A stretch of 64,000 nucleotides of DNA from Alphaproteobacteria bacterium. Lineage in GTDB: Bacteria > Pseudomonadota > Alphaproteobacteria > Micropepsales > Micropepsaceae. Positions 45,597 to 54,246 of the stretch are shown piece after piece. Both the position numbers and the translations under genes were made by a program. The stretch spans positions 124,001 through 188,000 of the forward strand of contig CANJJD010000001.1 of NCBI GenBank assembly GCA_947474645.1, given 5' to 3'. The number at the start of each line of letters is the position of its first letter. The stretch's first letter is position 1. The notes below the pieces were generated by a model. That model was not told the DNA's origin. It ran no database searches and worked only from the letters and a program-made list of their open reading frames with translations.

Positions 45597-46416
45597 GGGG
45601 CTGTTCGTCGGTGCCCAGCGCCGCCGCCAGACTGGATTTGGCGCTGCCCGGCTTCAAAGGTTTCTGCTGGCTTTCATGCGGCGACCAGCCGGTAAGATAA
45701 AGCGTCTCGAACCGCGCCAGCAGCTTGCCGTCCTGCGCGTGATGTTCAGCATAATGCGCCAACAGCGCCGCAAGCGTGTCGCGGCGCAAGGGCCGGCGGC
45801 TGCGCATCGCCATCACATTGGTCAGCGCGTGGCTGCGAAGATCGCGCACCAGGGCGGAGAATTCGCCATAGCGCACGGTGAGCCGCTCGACATCGCTGAC
45901 GGGCAGGGCAAATCCCCCACGCTGTAAGAGTCCGCCCAGGTCGCGCACATCGGCAAAGGGCGCCACGCGAGGGCTGACACCGCCGCGGGTGGCGCTTTCG
46001 GCATGGGCAAATGCGTCGCGCAATTCGCTCAAGGTGGCGCCGCCCAGCAGCGCGGCGACAAACAGGCCATCGGGCTTCAGGGCGCGGCGGATCTGGACCA
46101 GGGCGCCAGGCAGGTCGTTGATCCATTGCAGCGACAGCAGGCTGACGGCGACATCGAACGGGCCTTCCGCCGCCAGGATTTCCCGCTCGTCAAACGCGGC
46201 GCCGGTCCAGTGGGCGGCAAAAGGCGCAATCTCAGGGGCCACCGCATCGCCGATCCAAAGCCCGTGCTCGAACTTGCGCGTCACCGCTGCCAGCCGGTCG
46301 GCCAGGCCTTCCGCGGCGGCCTGGGTCAGGAAGCGGTCACCGTCCAGCCGCGCCGCCCGGGCGCGCGCATTCTGGCCGGCAACAAAATCAAAAAGGGGCG
46401 GGCGGGCTGCGGTCAT
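45586..46416 (-). CDS. methyltransferase-like protein of the NDUFAF5/BioC-like group, SAM loop degenerate
   Basis: A 276-residue protein. The C-terminal two thirds match a class I methyltransferase family common in alphaproteobacteria: FDVAVSLLSLQWINDLPGAL, IRRALKPDGLFVAALLGG, PRVAPFADVRDLGGLLQRGG and LTGWSPHESQQKPL near the end. The N-terminal Rossmann part is short: where the glycine-rich SAM loop should be it reads FEHGLWIGDAVAPEIAPF, with no GxGxG. It may be a non-methyltransferase relative. Start MTAARPP at 46416; the more upstream ATG (46437) abuts the comF start. Confidence 0.7.
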   Translation of the reverse strand: MTAARPPLFDFVAGQNARARAARLDGDRFLTQAAAEGLADRLAAVTRKFEHGLWIGDAVAPEIAPFAAHWTGAAFDEREILAAEGPFDVAVSLLSLQWINDLPGALVQIRRALKPDGLFVAALLGGATLSELRDAFAHAESATRGGVSPRVAPFADVRDLGGLLQRGGFALPVSDVERLTVRYGEFSALVRDLRSHALTNVMAMRSRRPLRRDTLAALLAHYAEHHAQDGKLLARFETLYLTGWSPHESQQKPLKPGSAKSSLAAALGTDEQPLKG

Positions 46417-46435
46417 CTTCGCTAGATTAGCGCCC

Positions 46436-47167
46436 ATGCTGGGGAATGTCGCCAAGCCGGTTCTGGACCTGTTGTTTCCGCCGCTGTGCATCGGCTGCCG
46501 CGCGCCCGTGGGCGAGGCGGGGTTTTGCGCCGATTGCTGGAGCGGCATCACCTTCCTGGATGGCCCCGGCTGCGCCTGTTGCGGCATTCCGTTTCCGGTG
46601 GCGCTGGAAGGCGAGAACATTTGTGCCGCCTGCCTGGCCACGCCGCCGGCCTTCGACAGCGCCCGCGCCATCATGGCCTATGACGAGAAAAGCCGCGGCG
46701 CCATCCTGGCGCTGAAACATGCCGACCGGCTGGACCTGGTGCCCGGTTTTGCCCGCTGGCTGGGCCGTGCCGGGCAGGCGCTGCGCGCGCGCTGCGAGTT
46801 GGTGGTGCCGGTGCCGCTGCATCGGTTGCGGCTCTGGCAACGGCGCTACAACCAGGCCGCCGAGTTGGGGCGGCAACTGGCGCGGGACTGGGACTTGCCT
46901 TTCGCGCCCGTGCTGGTGCGCAGCCGCGCCACGCCCAGCCAGGGCGCCATGGCATCGGCCAAGGCGCGGCGCCGCAATGTCCAGCGCGCCTTCCAGGTTC
47001 CTGACCCGGCGCGGGTGATGGGAAAAACCGTGCTGCTGCTGGACGATGTGATGACCACCGGAGCGACGGTGGAAGCCTGCGCCCGGGCGTTGAAACGGGC
47101 GGGCGCGGCGCGCGTTGATGTCCTGACCCTGGCGCGCGTTGTGAAGGCGTCGGACGTGCTTATATAG
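46436..47167 (+). CDS. comF: ComF-family protein (amidophosphoribosyltransferase-like)
   Basis: A 243-residue protein. The N-terminal zinc-finger region has Cys18, Cys21, Cys31, Cys34, Cys46, Cys48/49, Cys63 and Cys66; the rest is a phosphoribosyltransferase fold ending in the PRPP loop VLLLDDVMTTGATVEACA. ComF supports DNA uptake in transformable bacteria, but homologues are widespread and may act otherwise. The start is ATG 46436, divergent from and nearly touching the methyltransferase-like gene. A glutaredoxin gene follows 26 bp on. Confidence 0.88.
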   Translation: MLGNVAKPVLDLLFPPLCIGCRAPVGEAGFCADCWSGITFLDGPGCACCGIPFPVALEGENICAACLATPPAFDSARAIMAYDEKSRGAILALKHADRLDLVPGFARWLGRAGQALRARCELVVPVPLHRLRLWQRRYNQAAELGRQLARDWDLPFAPVLVRSRATPSQGAMASAKARRRNVQRAFQVPDPARVMGKTVLLLDDVMTTGATVEACARALKRAGAARVDVLTLARVVKASDVLI

Positions 47168-47193
47168 AGGCCGAAGCTCGCGAGTCTGACACC

Positions 47194-47448
47194 ATGAAAT
47201 CCGTCCGCATGTACACCACCCCGATCTGCCCCTATTGCGTGCGGGCCAAGTCGCTTTTGAAAAAGAAGGGCGTCGAGGTCGAGGAAGTGGACATCCTGAT
47301 GGACGTTGCCGCGCGCGAGGAAATGGAAGCCAAGACCGGCGGCGCCCGCAGCGTGCCGCAGATCTTCATCGGCGACACCCATGTCGGTGGCTGCGACGAG
47401 CTCTATGCGCTCGAAAAAGATGGCAAGCTGGACCCTTTATTGGCCTAG
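47194..47448 (+). CDS. grxC: glutaredoxin 3 (dithiol)
   Basis: An 84-residue glutaredoxin with the active site Cys12-Pro-Tyr-Cys15 and the glutathione-binding features SVPQIFIG and GGCDELYALEKDG. It reduces protein disulfides with glutathione. It is 26 bp after comF on the same strand. Confidence 0.95.
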   Translation: MKSVRMYTTPICPYCVRAKSLLKKKGVEVEEVDILMDVAAREEMEAKTGGARSVPQIFIGDTHVGGCDELYALEKDGKLDPLLA

Positions 47449-47542
47449 ACTTCGCAGTCGCACACCCCATGGCGCCACTGGACAAAGCCGGCCGCCGCCC
47501 GGAATATGGCCGCCAACAATCCACCAAGGGGTAGAGACCGCC

Positions 47543-48091
47543 ATGAGAAAACTTCTGCTTGCCTCCGTCACCCTGATGCTGGCTGCGCCCGCCGCTCTGG
47601 CCCAGATGAATCCCGCGCCGACCATCCAGCCGGCGCCCACCGCCGATGAAATGAAGCTGCCGCGCCCCGACCGGGCCAAGGGAATTTCCACCGCCCTGGC
47701 GATCGAAGCGGCGGTTGAAGCCAATCGCGTCTGCCTGGGCAACACCTACATGACCACGTCCATGATCGCCGACAGTGCCGGCGTCCCGATTGTGGTGATC
47801 TCCAATGACGGCGCCAAGGCGATCACCCAGCGCATCGCCATGAGCAAGATCCAGGCCGTGATGAAGTACAAGATGAGCAGCGGCGACGTGGCCAAGAAGG
47901 CCGCCGCCGATCCGGCTTTCGCCGCCGAACTGAAGGCCAATCCCCTGATCGATACCGCCCGCCAGGGTGCGCTGGCGATCATGAAAGGCTCCGAGGTCGT
48001 CGGCTTCTTTGCCGTGTCCGGCGCGCCGGGCGGCGACAAGGACGAGGTCTGCACCAGCGCCGGCCTGGCCAAGATCGCCGGTCGCTACTAA
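47543..48091 (+). CDS. secreted GlcG/HbpS-family protein (putative heme-binding)
   Basis: A 182-residue protein with a signal peptide (LLLASVTLMLAAPAALAQ). The mature domain is of the GlcG/HbpS type: GISTALAIEAAVEANRVCLGN, VPIVVISNDGAKAITQRIAM, then KGSEVVGFFAVSGAPGGDKDEVCTSAGLAKI. The family includes haem-binding and small-molecule sensor proteins. The domain has Cys at CLGN and at EVCTS, a possible disulfide. The start at 47543 gives the signal peptide; AAGGGG is about 13 bases ahead. Ligand unknown. Confidence 0.83.
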   Translation: MRKLLLASVTLMLAAPAALAQMNPAPTIQPAPTADEMKLPRPDRAKGISTALAIEAAVEANRVCLGNTYMTTSMIADSAGVPIVVISNDGAKAITQRIAMSKIQAVMKYKMSSGDVAKKAAADPAFAAELKANPLIDTARQGALAIMKGSEVVGFFAVSGAPGGDKDEVCTSAGLAKIAGRY

Positions 48092-48133
48092 CAGCCTTCG
48101 CGTTTTTCAGGGCGGGATCGGTTATGCTGCGGC

Positions 48134-48964
48134 ATGACCGGTCCCGTTCCGTTTAAGGCTGCCTGCATCCAGCTTCGTTCCTCGGGCGATGTGGCCCAGA
48201 ATATCCGCGACACCACCGAGCTGGTGCGCGAGGCTGCGGGTGCGGGCGCCCGTTTCATCGCCACGCCTGAAAACACCAACATCATGGCCGATAACAATCG
48301 CGCCAAGCTGGCCAGCACCTTCGATGAGGCCAATGATCCGTCCATTCCCGCGTTCAGCGGGTTGGCCAAGGACCTGAAGGTCTGGCTGCTGATCGGCTCG
48401 CTGCATATCAAGGTCAGCGACGACAAGACCGCCAATCGTTCTTTCCTGTTCGCGCCCGACGGCACGGTGCGGGCGCGCTATGACAAGATTCATCTGTTCG
48501 ACTCCACGGTGGCGGCAGGCGAGACCTATCGGGAATCCTCCCAGGTCGAAGGCGGCCGCGATGTGGTGCTGGCGGATACCGAATTCGGTCCTGTCGGCGT
48601 GACGGTCTGCTACGACCTTCGCTTCCCGCAGCTTTATCGCCGCCTGGCCCATAAAGGCGCTTTTGCCTTCACCATCCCGTCCTCCTTCACCGTGCCCACC
48701 GGCGAGGCCCATTGGCATGTGCTGATGCGGGCGCGCGCCATCGAGAACGGCGCCTTTGTCATCGCCCCGGCGCAAGGCGGGCTCCATACCAATGGCCGCA
48801 AGACCTACGGCCACAGCCTGATCGTCGGACCCTGGGGCGAGGTGCTGGCGGAAGCGGGAACCGAGCCTTGTGTGATCGTGGCTGAGATTGATCCGCAATT
48901 GTCGGTGGCGGCGCGCGCCAAAGTTCCCAGTCTTCAACATGATCGGGACTTCACCGGCCCGTAA
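48134..48964 (+). CDS. carbon-nitrogen hydrolase (Nit1/deaminated-glutathione-amidase-like)
   Basis: A 276-residue nitrilase-superfamily amidase. The catalytic triad is Glu46 in ATPENTN, Lys118 in YDKIHLFD and Cys159 in VTVCYDLRFPQLYR. The LRFP and HWHVLMRARAIEN motifs match the Nit1/NitFhit branch, which hydrolyses deaminated glutathione as metabolite repair. Adjacent to a glutaredoxin and the GlcG-like gene, which fits a redox theme but does not prove it. Confidence 0.88.
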   Translation: MTGPVPFKAACIQLRSSGDVAQNIRDTTELVREAAGAGARFIATPENTNIMADNNRAKLASTFDEANDPSIPAFSGLAKDLKVWLLIGSLHIKVSDDKTANRSFLFAPDGTVRARYDKIHLFDSTVAAGETYRESSQVEGGRDVVLADTEFGPVGVTVCYDLRFPQLYRRLAHKGAFAFTIPSSFTVPTGEAHWHVLMRARAIENGAFVIAPAQGGLHTNGRKTYGHSLIVGPWGEVLAEAGTEPCVIVAEIDPQLSVAARAKVPSLQHDRDFTGP

Positions 48965-49040
48965 AAGTCTTGCGAATCGTCAGGGGCCGGATCATCCTTG
49001 GCGCTCAGCCTGGGGGCAGGCTGGTCTGGAGCGTTCAGGA

Positions 49041-49454
49041 GTGATCGCGTATTCGCTTCGGTGCCATAGGGGGCACGAATTCGAAGGCTGGTTTCGGGAC
49101 AGCACTGCGTTCGATGAACAATCGGGCAGCGGGCATGTGAGCTGTCCTGCCTGCAATTCCATCCGCGTGGAAAAAGCCATCATGGCGCCGGCGGTCAGCG
49201 GCACCAAGAAGTCCATGCGCTCCAAGGCCGAGGCCAAGCAGATGCGCCAGTTCGCGACGGGCCTGCGCAAATATGTCCAGGAGAATGCCGACTATGTCGG
49301 CCCCAGCTTCGCCGAGGAAGCCCGCAAGATCCATTATGGCGAGACGCCGGACCGGCACATCTATGGCGAGGCGACGCCCAAGGAAGCCCAGGAACTGGTG
49401 GAGGAGGGCGTCGATGTCGCCCCGCTGCCGCCGGACCTGGAGGGGGCGAATTAA
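49041..49454 (+). CDS. DUF1178 protein
   Basis: A 137-residue protein with a zinc-ribbon-like N-terminus: Cys8 in LRCHRGHEFEGWF, and Cys35-x-x-Cys38 in VSCPACNS, followed by VEKAIMAPAV and a conserved helical part (FVEEARKIHYGE-like FAEEARKIHYGE, DRHIYGEATPKEAQELVEEG). DUF1178 is a recognised alphaproteobacterial family of unknown function, often next to the nitrilase gene. GTG start at 49041 with GGAG nine bases upstream. Confidence 0.88.
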   Translation: MIAYSLRCHRGHEFEGWFRDSTAFDEQSGSGHVSCPACNSIRVEKAIMAPAVSGTKKSMRSKAEAKQMRQFATGLRKYVQENADYVGPSFAEEARKIHYGETPDRHIYGEATPKEAQELVEEGVDVAPLPPDLEGAN

Positions 49455-49483
49455 TTCGGAATGGAAGCACGCCTAGTCCCATG

Positions 49484-49547
49484 CTTCGACAAGCTCAGCA
49501 TGAAGATTTGAGCTAAGTCCTCACCCTGAGCCTGTCGAAGGGTGAGG
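49484..49547. repeat. palindromic repeat with CTTCGACAAGCTCAG arms, type C, copy 2
   Basis: Arms CTTCGACAAGCTCAG (49484-49498) and CTGAGCCTGTCGAAG (49526-49540) pair with one mismatch, with TCACCCTGAG...GGGTGAGG next to the right arm. It lies between the convergent stops of the DUF1178 gene and ubiG. In orientation it is the mirror of copy 1 at 40113-40178. Confidence 0.83.
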
Positions 49548-49557
49548 GTGCCGCACA

Positions 49558-50286
49558 CTAGCGCCGCGCCACGACCATGTAGTTTACGTCTACATCGGAC
49601 GACAAACGCCAGTCCCAGCCCAGCGGATCGAAAGAAACACCCTGTGTTTTCAGGATGGTTAGGCCGCTGTCTTGCAGTGACGCCTTAAGCTCCGTGGGCG
49701 GAATAAAGCGGTTCCAGTCATGGGTGCCGCGCGGCAGCCAGCCCAGCACATACTCCGCCCCGATCTTGGCCAGCGCCAGGCTCTTGAGGGTCTTGTTCAG
49801 GGTGGCGACCAGGGTCAGCCCGCCCGGCTTCACCAGGGCGGTGCAGGCGGCGAGATAGGCCGAGACGTCCGCGACATGCTCCACCACTTCCATGTTCAGC
49901 ACCACGTCGAAGCTGTGGCCTTCGTCCACCAGCGCCTCGGCGGTGGTGGCCCGGTAATCGATCTGGAGCCCCGACTGGGCGGCATGGGCCATGGCGGTGC
50001 CGATATTGCGCTCCGAGGCATCGGCGCCGGTAACGGCAAAACCCAACCGCGCCATCGGTTCGGACAATAGCCCGCCGCCGCAGCCGATATCCAGCAGCGA
50101 CAGTCCCTCGAAGGGTCGCAAGGAACGGGCATCGCGCCCGAAATGGGATGCGGCCTGCTCGCGGATGAATCCCAGCCGCACGGGATTGAACTTGTGCAGG
50201 GGCGCGAACTTGCCCGTGGGGTCCCACCATTCCGCGGCGATGGCGGAGAACTTGGCGACTTCGGCCGGATCAATGGTGGAGGTCAC
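49558..50286 (-). CDS. ubiG: ubiquinone biosynthesis O-methyltransferase UbiG
   Basis: A 242-residue SAM-dependent methyltransferase that performs both O-methylations in ubiquinone synthesis. Family features: [20 protein letters not shown], the SAM motif DIGCGGG (66-72), [22 protein letters not shown] and the C-terminal [15 protein letters not shown] with a membrane-binding segment. The GTG at 50286 overlaps the TGA of the upstream 60-aa gene (GTGA), which also fixes the start. Confidence 0.95.
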   Translation of the reverse strand: MTSTIDPAEVAKFSAIAAEWWDPTGKFAPLHKFNPVRLGFIREQAASHFGRDARSLRPFEGLSLLDIGCGGGLLSEPMARLGFAVTGADASERNIGTAMAHAAQSGLQIDYRATTAEALVDEGHSFDVVLNMEVVEHVADVSAYLAACTALVKPGGLTLVATLNKTLKSLALAKIGAEYVLGWLPRGTHDWNRFIPPTELKASLQDSGLTILKTQGVSFDPLGWDWRLSSDVDVNYMVVARR

Positions 50287-50465
50287 GCTTCGTCCTCGTA
50301 CCAGACCGAGAACAGCAGCACGGCGGCGCCGGTCCCGGTGTCCGTGGGAGTCAGCTTGGTCTCGGTGTGGCGGATAGTGACACGGCCGGGCTCGCCGGCC
50401 AGCCACTGGTTGACGCTAGCCACGATCACGTCCGAACTGTCACCGCTGAACATCTTGAATTTCAT
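50283..50465 (-). CDS. 60-residue protein translationally coupled to ubiG
   Basis: A 60-residue soluble protein ([20 protein letters not shown]...) with an alpha/beta look: one strand, one helix ([10 protein letters not shown]), then strands [10 protein letters not shown] and [11 protein letters not shown]. Not recognised. The reading frame is supported by the GTGA overlap with ubiG and a GGAAAA before the ATG. Its role could be unrelated to ubiquinone. Confidence 0.6.
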   Translation of the reverse strand: MKFKMFSGDSSDVIVASVNQWLAGEPGRVTIRHTETKLTPTDTGTGAAVLLFSVWYEDEA

Positions 50466-50579
50466 GCCGATTTTCCAATTCCGGCGGCCCTTTTTTTGAA
50501 GGGTTGAGCCACAGGGTAACCCCGTCTACATAGGCCGCCGCAAACAGCAGGGCAAATCAGGCCCTTAGAAGGATTTGAC

Positions 50580-51821
50580 GTGGCGACCATCGCGATGAAA
50601 TTCGGCGGCACTTCGGTGGCCGACATCGAGCGCATCCGCCATGTCGCCACCCTGGTGAAGCGCGAGGTCGAGCGCGGCAACAAGGTCGCCGTGGTCGTTT
50701 CGGCCATGGCCGGGGAAACCAACAAGCTGGTGGCCTGGACCAACGACGCGGCGCGCGGCATCAACAATTTGGCCATTCCCGACCAGCGCGAATATGACGT
50801 GGTGGTTGCAGCGGGCGAGCAGATCACCAGCGGCCTTCTGGCCATCACCTTGAACGCGATGGGCGTGAAGGCGCGCTCCTGGGCAGGCTGGCAGGTGCCG
50901 ATCAACACCTCCGCCGTGCACGGTTCGGCCCGCATTGAAGGCGTGCCGGCAACCGAAATGAAGCGCGCCATTGAGGGCGGCGAAGTCGCCGTGGTGGCGG
51001 GCTTCCAGGGCGTGGCGCCCGGCGTGCGCATCTCGACTTTGGGACGCGGCGGTTCGGATACCAGCGCGGTGGCGGTTGCCGCCGGCATCGGCGCGGCACG
51101 CTGCGACATCTATACCGACGTGGACGGGGTCTACACCACCGATCCGCGCATCGTTCCCAAGGCGCGGCGGCTGGAAAAGATCGCCTATGAGGAAATGCTG
51201 GAAATGGCGTCCCTGGGCGCCAAGGTCCTGCAGACGCGCTCGGTGGAAATCGCCATGCTGCACCGGGTACCGACCCGCGTGCTTTCGACCTTCACGCCCG
51301 ATGTGGGCGGCACCCTGTTATGCGACGAGGAAGACATCGTGGAAAAGAAGCCCGTGACCGGCATCGCCTATAGCCGCGACGAAGCCAAGATCACCCTGCA
51401 CAAGGTGCCGGACAAGCCCGGTGTCTCTGCCGCCATTTTCGGGCCGCTGGCTGATGCCGGCGTCAATGTGGACATGATCGTCCAGAACGTTTCCGAGGAC
51501 GGCGAAACCACCGACCTGACCTTCACCTGCACCCGCGGGGAGCTGACCCGCGCCCTGGCGGCGATCGAAACCCATGCCAAGGACATCCGCTACCGCAGCG
51601 TCACCCACACCGCCGACGTGGCCAAGGTCTCGATCATCGGCATCGGCATGCGCGCCCATCCCGGTGTCGCCCAACTGATGTTCCGCACCCTGGCCGAGAA
51701 GGGCATCAACATCGAGGTGATCTCGACCTCCGAGATCAAGGTCAGCGTGCTGATCGCCGAGGAATATGTCGAGCTGGCGGTGCGCGCCCTGCATTCCGCT
51801 TATGAGCTGGATGCGGCATAG
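50580..51821 (+). CDS. lysC: aspartate kinase
   Basis: A 413-residue kinase for the first step of lysine, threonine and methionine synthesis. The catalytic domain starts [13 protein letters not shown], with [23 protein letters not shown] and [16 protein letters not shown]; two C-terminal ACT domains (about 275-410) bind allosteric amino acids: [20 protein letters not shown] and [19 protein letters not shown]. The GTG at 50580 has AAGGA eight bases upstream. It is 27 bp before ptsP, and this lysC-ptsP order is usual in alphaproteobacteria. Confidence 0.96.
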   Translation: MATIAMKFGGTSVADIERIRHVATLVKREVERGNKVAVVVSAMAGETNKLVAWTNDAARGINNLAIPDQREYDVVVAAGEQITSGLLAITLNAMGVKARSWAGWQVPINTSAVHGSARIEGVPATEMKRAIEGGEVAVVAGFQGVAPGVRISTLGRGGSDTSAVAVAAGIGAARCDIYTDVDGVYTTDPRIVPKARRLEKIAYEEMLEMASLGAKVLQTRSVEIAMLHRVPTRVLSTFTPDVGGTLLCDEEDIVEKKPVTGIAYSRDEAKITLHKVPDKPGVSAAIFGPLADAGVNVDMIVQNVSEDGETTDLTFTCTRGELTRALAAIETHAKDIRYRSVTHTADVAKVSIIGIGMRAHPGVAQLMFRTLAEKGINIEVISTSEIKVSVLIAEEYVELAVRALHSAYELDAA

Positions 51822-51848
51822 TCTCCTTGAATCAAGGGGATTGAACTG

Positions 51849-54107
51849 ATGTCAGCCGCCGGCGGCCCACGCCTGCTCCTGCGCCGCCTGCGCGAGATCA
51901 TGGCGGAGCAGACCTCCGCCCAGATGCGGCTGGACAAGCTGGTCAGCACCATCGCCTCCAACATGGTGGCCGAGGTCTGCTCCATCTATCTGCGCCGCGC
52001 CGGCAAGGTGCTGGAACTGTTCGCCACCGAGGGCCTGCGCCCCGAAGCCGTCCACGCCACCCGTCTGAAGGAAGGCGAGGGCCTGGTCGGCATGGTCAGC
52101 GAGACCGCCGAGGCGGTGAACCTGTCGGACGCGCCGGCCGACCCGCATTTCTCCTACCGCCCGGAAACCGGCGAAGATCCGTTCAAGTCCTTCCTGGGCG
52201 TGCCCATCGTGCGCGGCGGCCAGGTGTTCGGCGTGCTCACCGTCCAGAACAAGGCCGAGCGCATCTATGCCGAGGAAGAAGTCGAGGCGCTGCAGACCGT
52301 GGCCATGGTGCTGGCCGAGGTGGTGGCGCAAAGCGGCTTCTTCAATGTCGCCGAGCTGGACGAGCCGGAACTGCGCATCGACCGGCCGCGCAAGTTCGTC
52401 GGCGATGGCCTGTCGGATGGCGTGGCGGTGGGCCGGGTGGCGCTGCATGAGCCGCGCGTGAAGGTCGAGCGCATGATCGCCGACAATCCGCTGGACGAAC
52501 TCAAGCGGCTGGAAGCGGCGATCGGGGGCTTGCGCGAATCCGTGGACCAGATGCTGGCCTCCAGCGAACTCGACCTGACGGGCGAGGGGCGCGAGGTGAT
52601 CGAGGCTTACCGGCTGTTCGCCTATGACCAGGGCTGGCGCCAGCGGATGCGCGATGCTGTGCGCACCGGCCTGACCGCGGAAGCGGCGGTGGAGCGCGTG
52701 CAGGACGAGACCCGCCTTCGGGTGCAGCGCATGGGCGATCCCATCCTGCGCGAGCGGGCGCATGATTTCGACGACCTGGCGCGGCGGCTGCTGCGCCACC
52801 TGACCGGCGAAGAAGTGGCCGACCGCAGCCTGCCGGCCAATGCGGTGCTGGTGGCGCGCGGCATGGGCCCCGCCGAGCTGCTGGATTATGGGCGCGACAA
52901 GCTGGTGGCGCTGGTGCTGGAAGAGGCCGCGGCCACCAGCCATGTCGCCATCGTGGCGCGCTCCATGGGCCTGCCCATGGTCGCGTCCCTGGAAGGCATC
53001 GCCGACAATGCCCGCGGCGGCGATGCCATCGCGGTGGACGGGGAAATGGGCGAGGTGCATCTGCGGCCCGCGTCCGAAATCATCAAGGCCTTTGAGGAAA
53101 AGCGCGCGCTGCGCGTCCAGACCCAGGCGCGCTTCGCCGCCGTGCGCGATCTTCCCGCCGTCACCCGTGACGGCGTCGCCATCAGGCTGATGATGAATGC
53201 CGGGCTGGAATTCGACATGCCGCAACTGGACCAGTCCGGCGCTGACGGCATCGGCCTGTTCCGCACCGAACTGCAATTCATGATCGGCGAGACGATGCCG
53301 CGCCTGACGGATCAGGCCGCCTTCTACAAGAAAATCCTGGACGCGGCGGGCGACAAGCCGGTGGTGTTCCGCACCCTGGATCTGGGCGGCGACAAGGTGC
53401 TGCCTTACGCGCGCTGGGAGCGGGAGGAAAATCCTGCTTTGGGCTGGCGCGCCATCCGCATCGCGCTCGATCGTCCCGCCTTGCTGCGCTACCAGGTGCG
53501 CGCCCTGCTGCGCGCCAGCGCGGGCCGAACCTTGCGTATCCTGCTGCCCATGGTGTCGGACGTGGACGAGTTCAACCGCGCCCGCGCCCTGATTGACCGC
53601 GAGCTGGAACGGGCGCGGCTGCTGAACCTGGCGCGTCCCACCCAGGTGCTGGTCGGCGCCATGCTGGAAGTGCCGGCCCTGGCCTTCATGCTGCCGCAAC
53701 TGATGCGCTCGGCCGATTTCGTTTCCATCGGCTCCAACGATCTTCTGTCGCTGGCCTTTGCGGTGGACCGCACCAATCCGCGTGTCTCCAAGCGCTATGA
53801 CAATCTCAATCCCGCCTCGCTCACCCTGATCCGGTTGATCGTGCAGAGCGCGGCGGAGAATTCCGGCGACCTGTCGCTGTGCGGGGAGATGGCCGGCCGT
53901 CCCCTGGACGCCATGGCGCTGCTGGGCCTGGGCCTGCGAACCCTGTCCATGCAGCCGGGCCAGATCGGCCCCATCAAGATGATGATTCGCAGCATGCATC
54001 TGGGCGAGATTTCGGCCTTTGTGGACCGGCTGTGCGGCCGAACCGACCACAGCTTGCGGACCCGGCTGGCGGCCTTCGCGGCGGAACGCGGAATCGTCCT
54101 GAAATAG
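51849..54107 (+). CDS. ptsP: PTSNtr enzyme I (phosphoenolpyruvate-protein phosphotransferase PtsP)
   Basis: A 752-residue protein. An N-terminal GAF domain (about 15-165) is followed by the EI N-terminal domain with the phosphorylated His365 in AATSHVAIVAR, and the PEP-binding barrel with GIGLFRTELQFM, FRTLDLGGDK, GSNDLLSLAFAVDR and the catalytic Cys678 in LCGEMAG. It starts the nitrogen-related phosphorelay to NPr and EIIA-Ntr; those partners are not in the window. GAF domains in PtsP sense glutamine in related species. Confidence 0.96.
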   Translation: MSAAGGPRLLLRRLREIMAEQTSAQMRLDKLVSTIASNMVAEVCSIYLRRAGKVLELFATEGLRPEAVHATRLKEGEGLVGMVSETAEAVNLSDAPADPHFSYRPETGEDPFKSFLGVPIVRGGQVFGVLTVQNKAERIYAEEEVEALQTVAMVLAEVVAQSGFFNVAELDEPELRIDRPRKFVGDGLSDGVAVGRVALHEPRVKVERMIADNPLDELKRLEAAIGGLRESVDQMLASSELDLTGEGREVIEAYRLFAYDQGWRQRMRDAVRTGLTAEAAVERVQDETRLRVQRMGDPILRERAHDFDDLARRLLRHLTGEEVADRSLPANAVLVARGMGPAELLDYGRDKLVALVLEEAAATSHVAIVARSMGLPMVASLEGIADNARGGDAIAVDGEMGEVHLRPASEIIKAFEEKRALRVQTQARFAAVRDLPAVTRDGVAIRLMMNAGLEFDMPQLDQSGADGIGLFRTELQFMIGETMPRLTDQAAFYKKILDAAGDKPVVFRTLDLGGDKVLPYARWEREENPALGWRAIRIALDRPALLRYQVRALLRASAGRTLRILLPMVSDVDEFNRARALIDRELERARLLNLARPTQVLVGAMLEVPALAFMLPQLMRSADFVSIGSNDLLSLAFAVDRTNPRVSKRYDNLNPASLTLIRLIVQSAAENSGDLSLCGEMAGRPLDAMALLGLGLRTLSMQPGQIGPIKMMIRSMHLGEISAFVDRLCGRTDHSLRTRLAAFAAERGIVLK

Positions 54108-54189
54108 GGGCTTTTGCCCCAGGTTCCCGACTTTTTGCGGTGCAGCGGTTGTCCGGGCCGCCCTTGATCGGATATGGTAGGAACCACAA

Positions 54190-54246
54190 ATGTTTAGCTG
54201 TGCCAGGCCCGCTTTCGGGCAAGGCGTGCTGTACGGCAACTCGTGA
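54190..54246 (+). CDS. possible 18-codon leader peptide coupled to the rodZ-like gene
   Basis: ATG 54190 to TGA 54244-54246 encodes [18 protein letters not shown]. An AGGAA (54179-54183) lies six bases before the ATG, a good ribosome site. The stop overlaps the GTG start of the RodZ-like gene in a GTGA junction, while that GTG has no ribosome site of its own. A hairpin GCCCG-CTTT-CGGGC sits inside. Together these suggest translation of the leader drives the downstream start. Confidence 0.4.
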   Translation: MFSCARPAFGQGVLYGNS

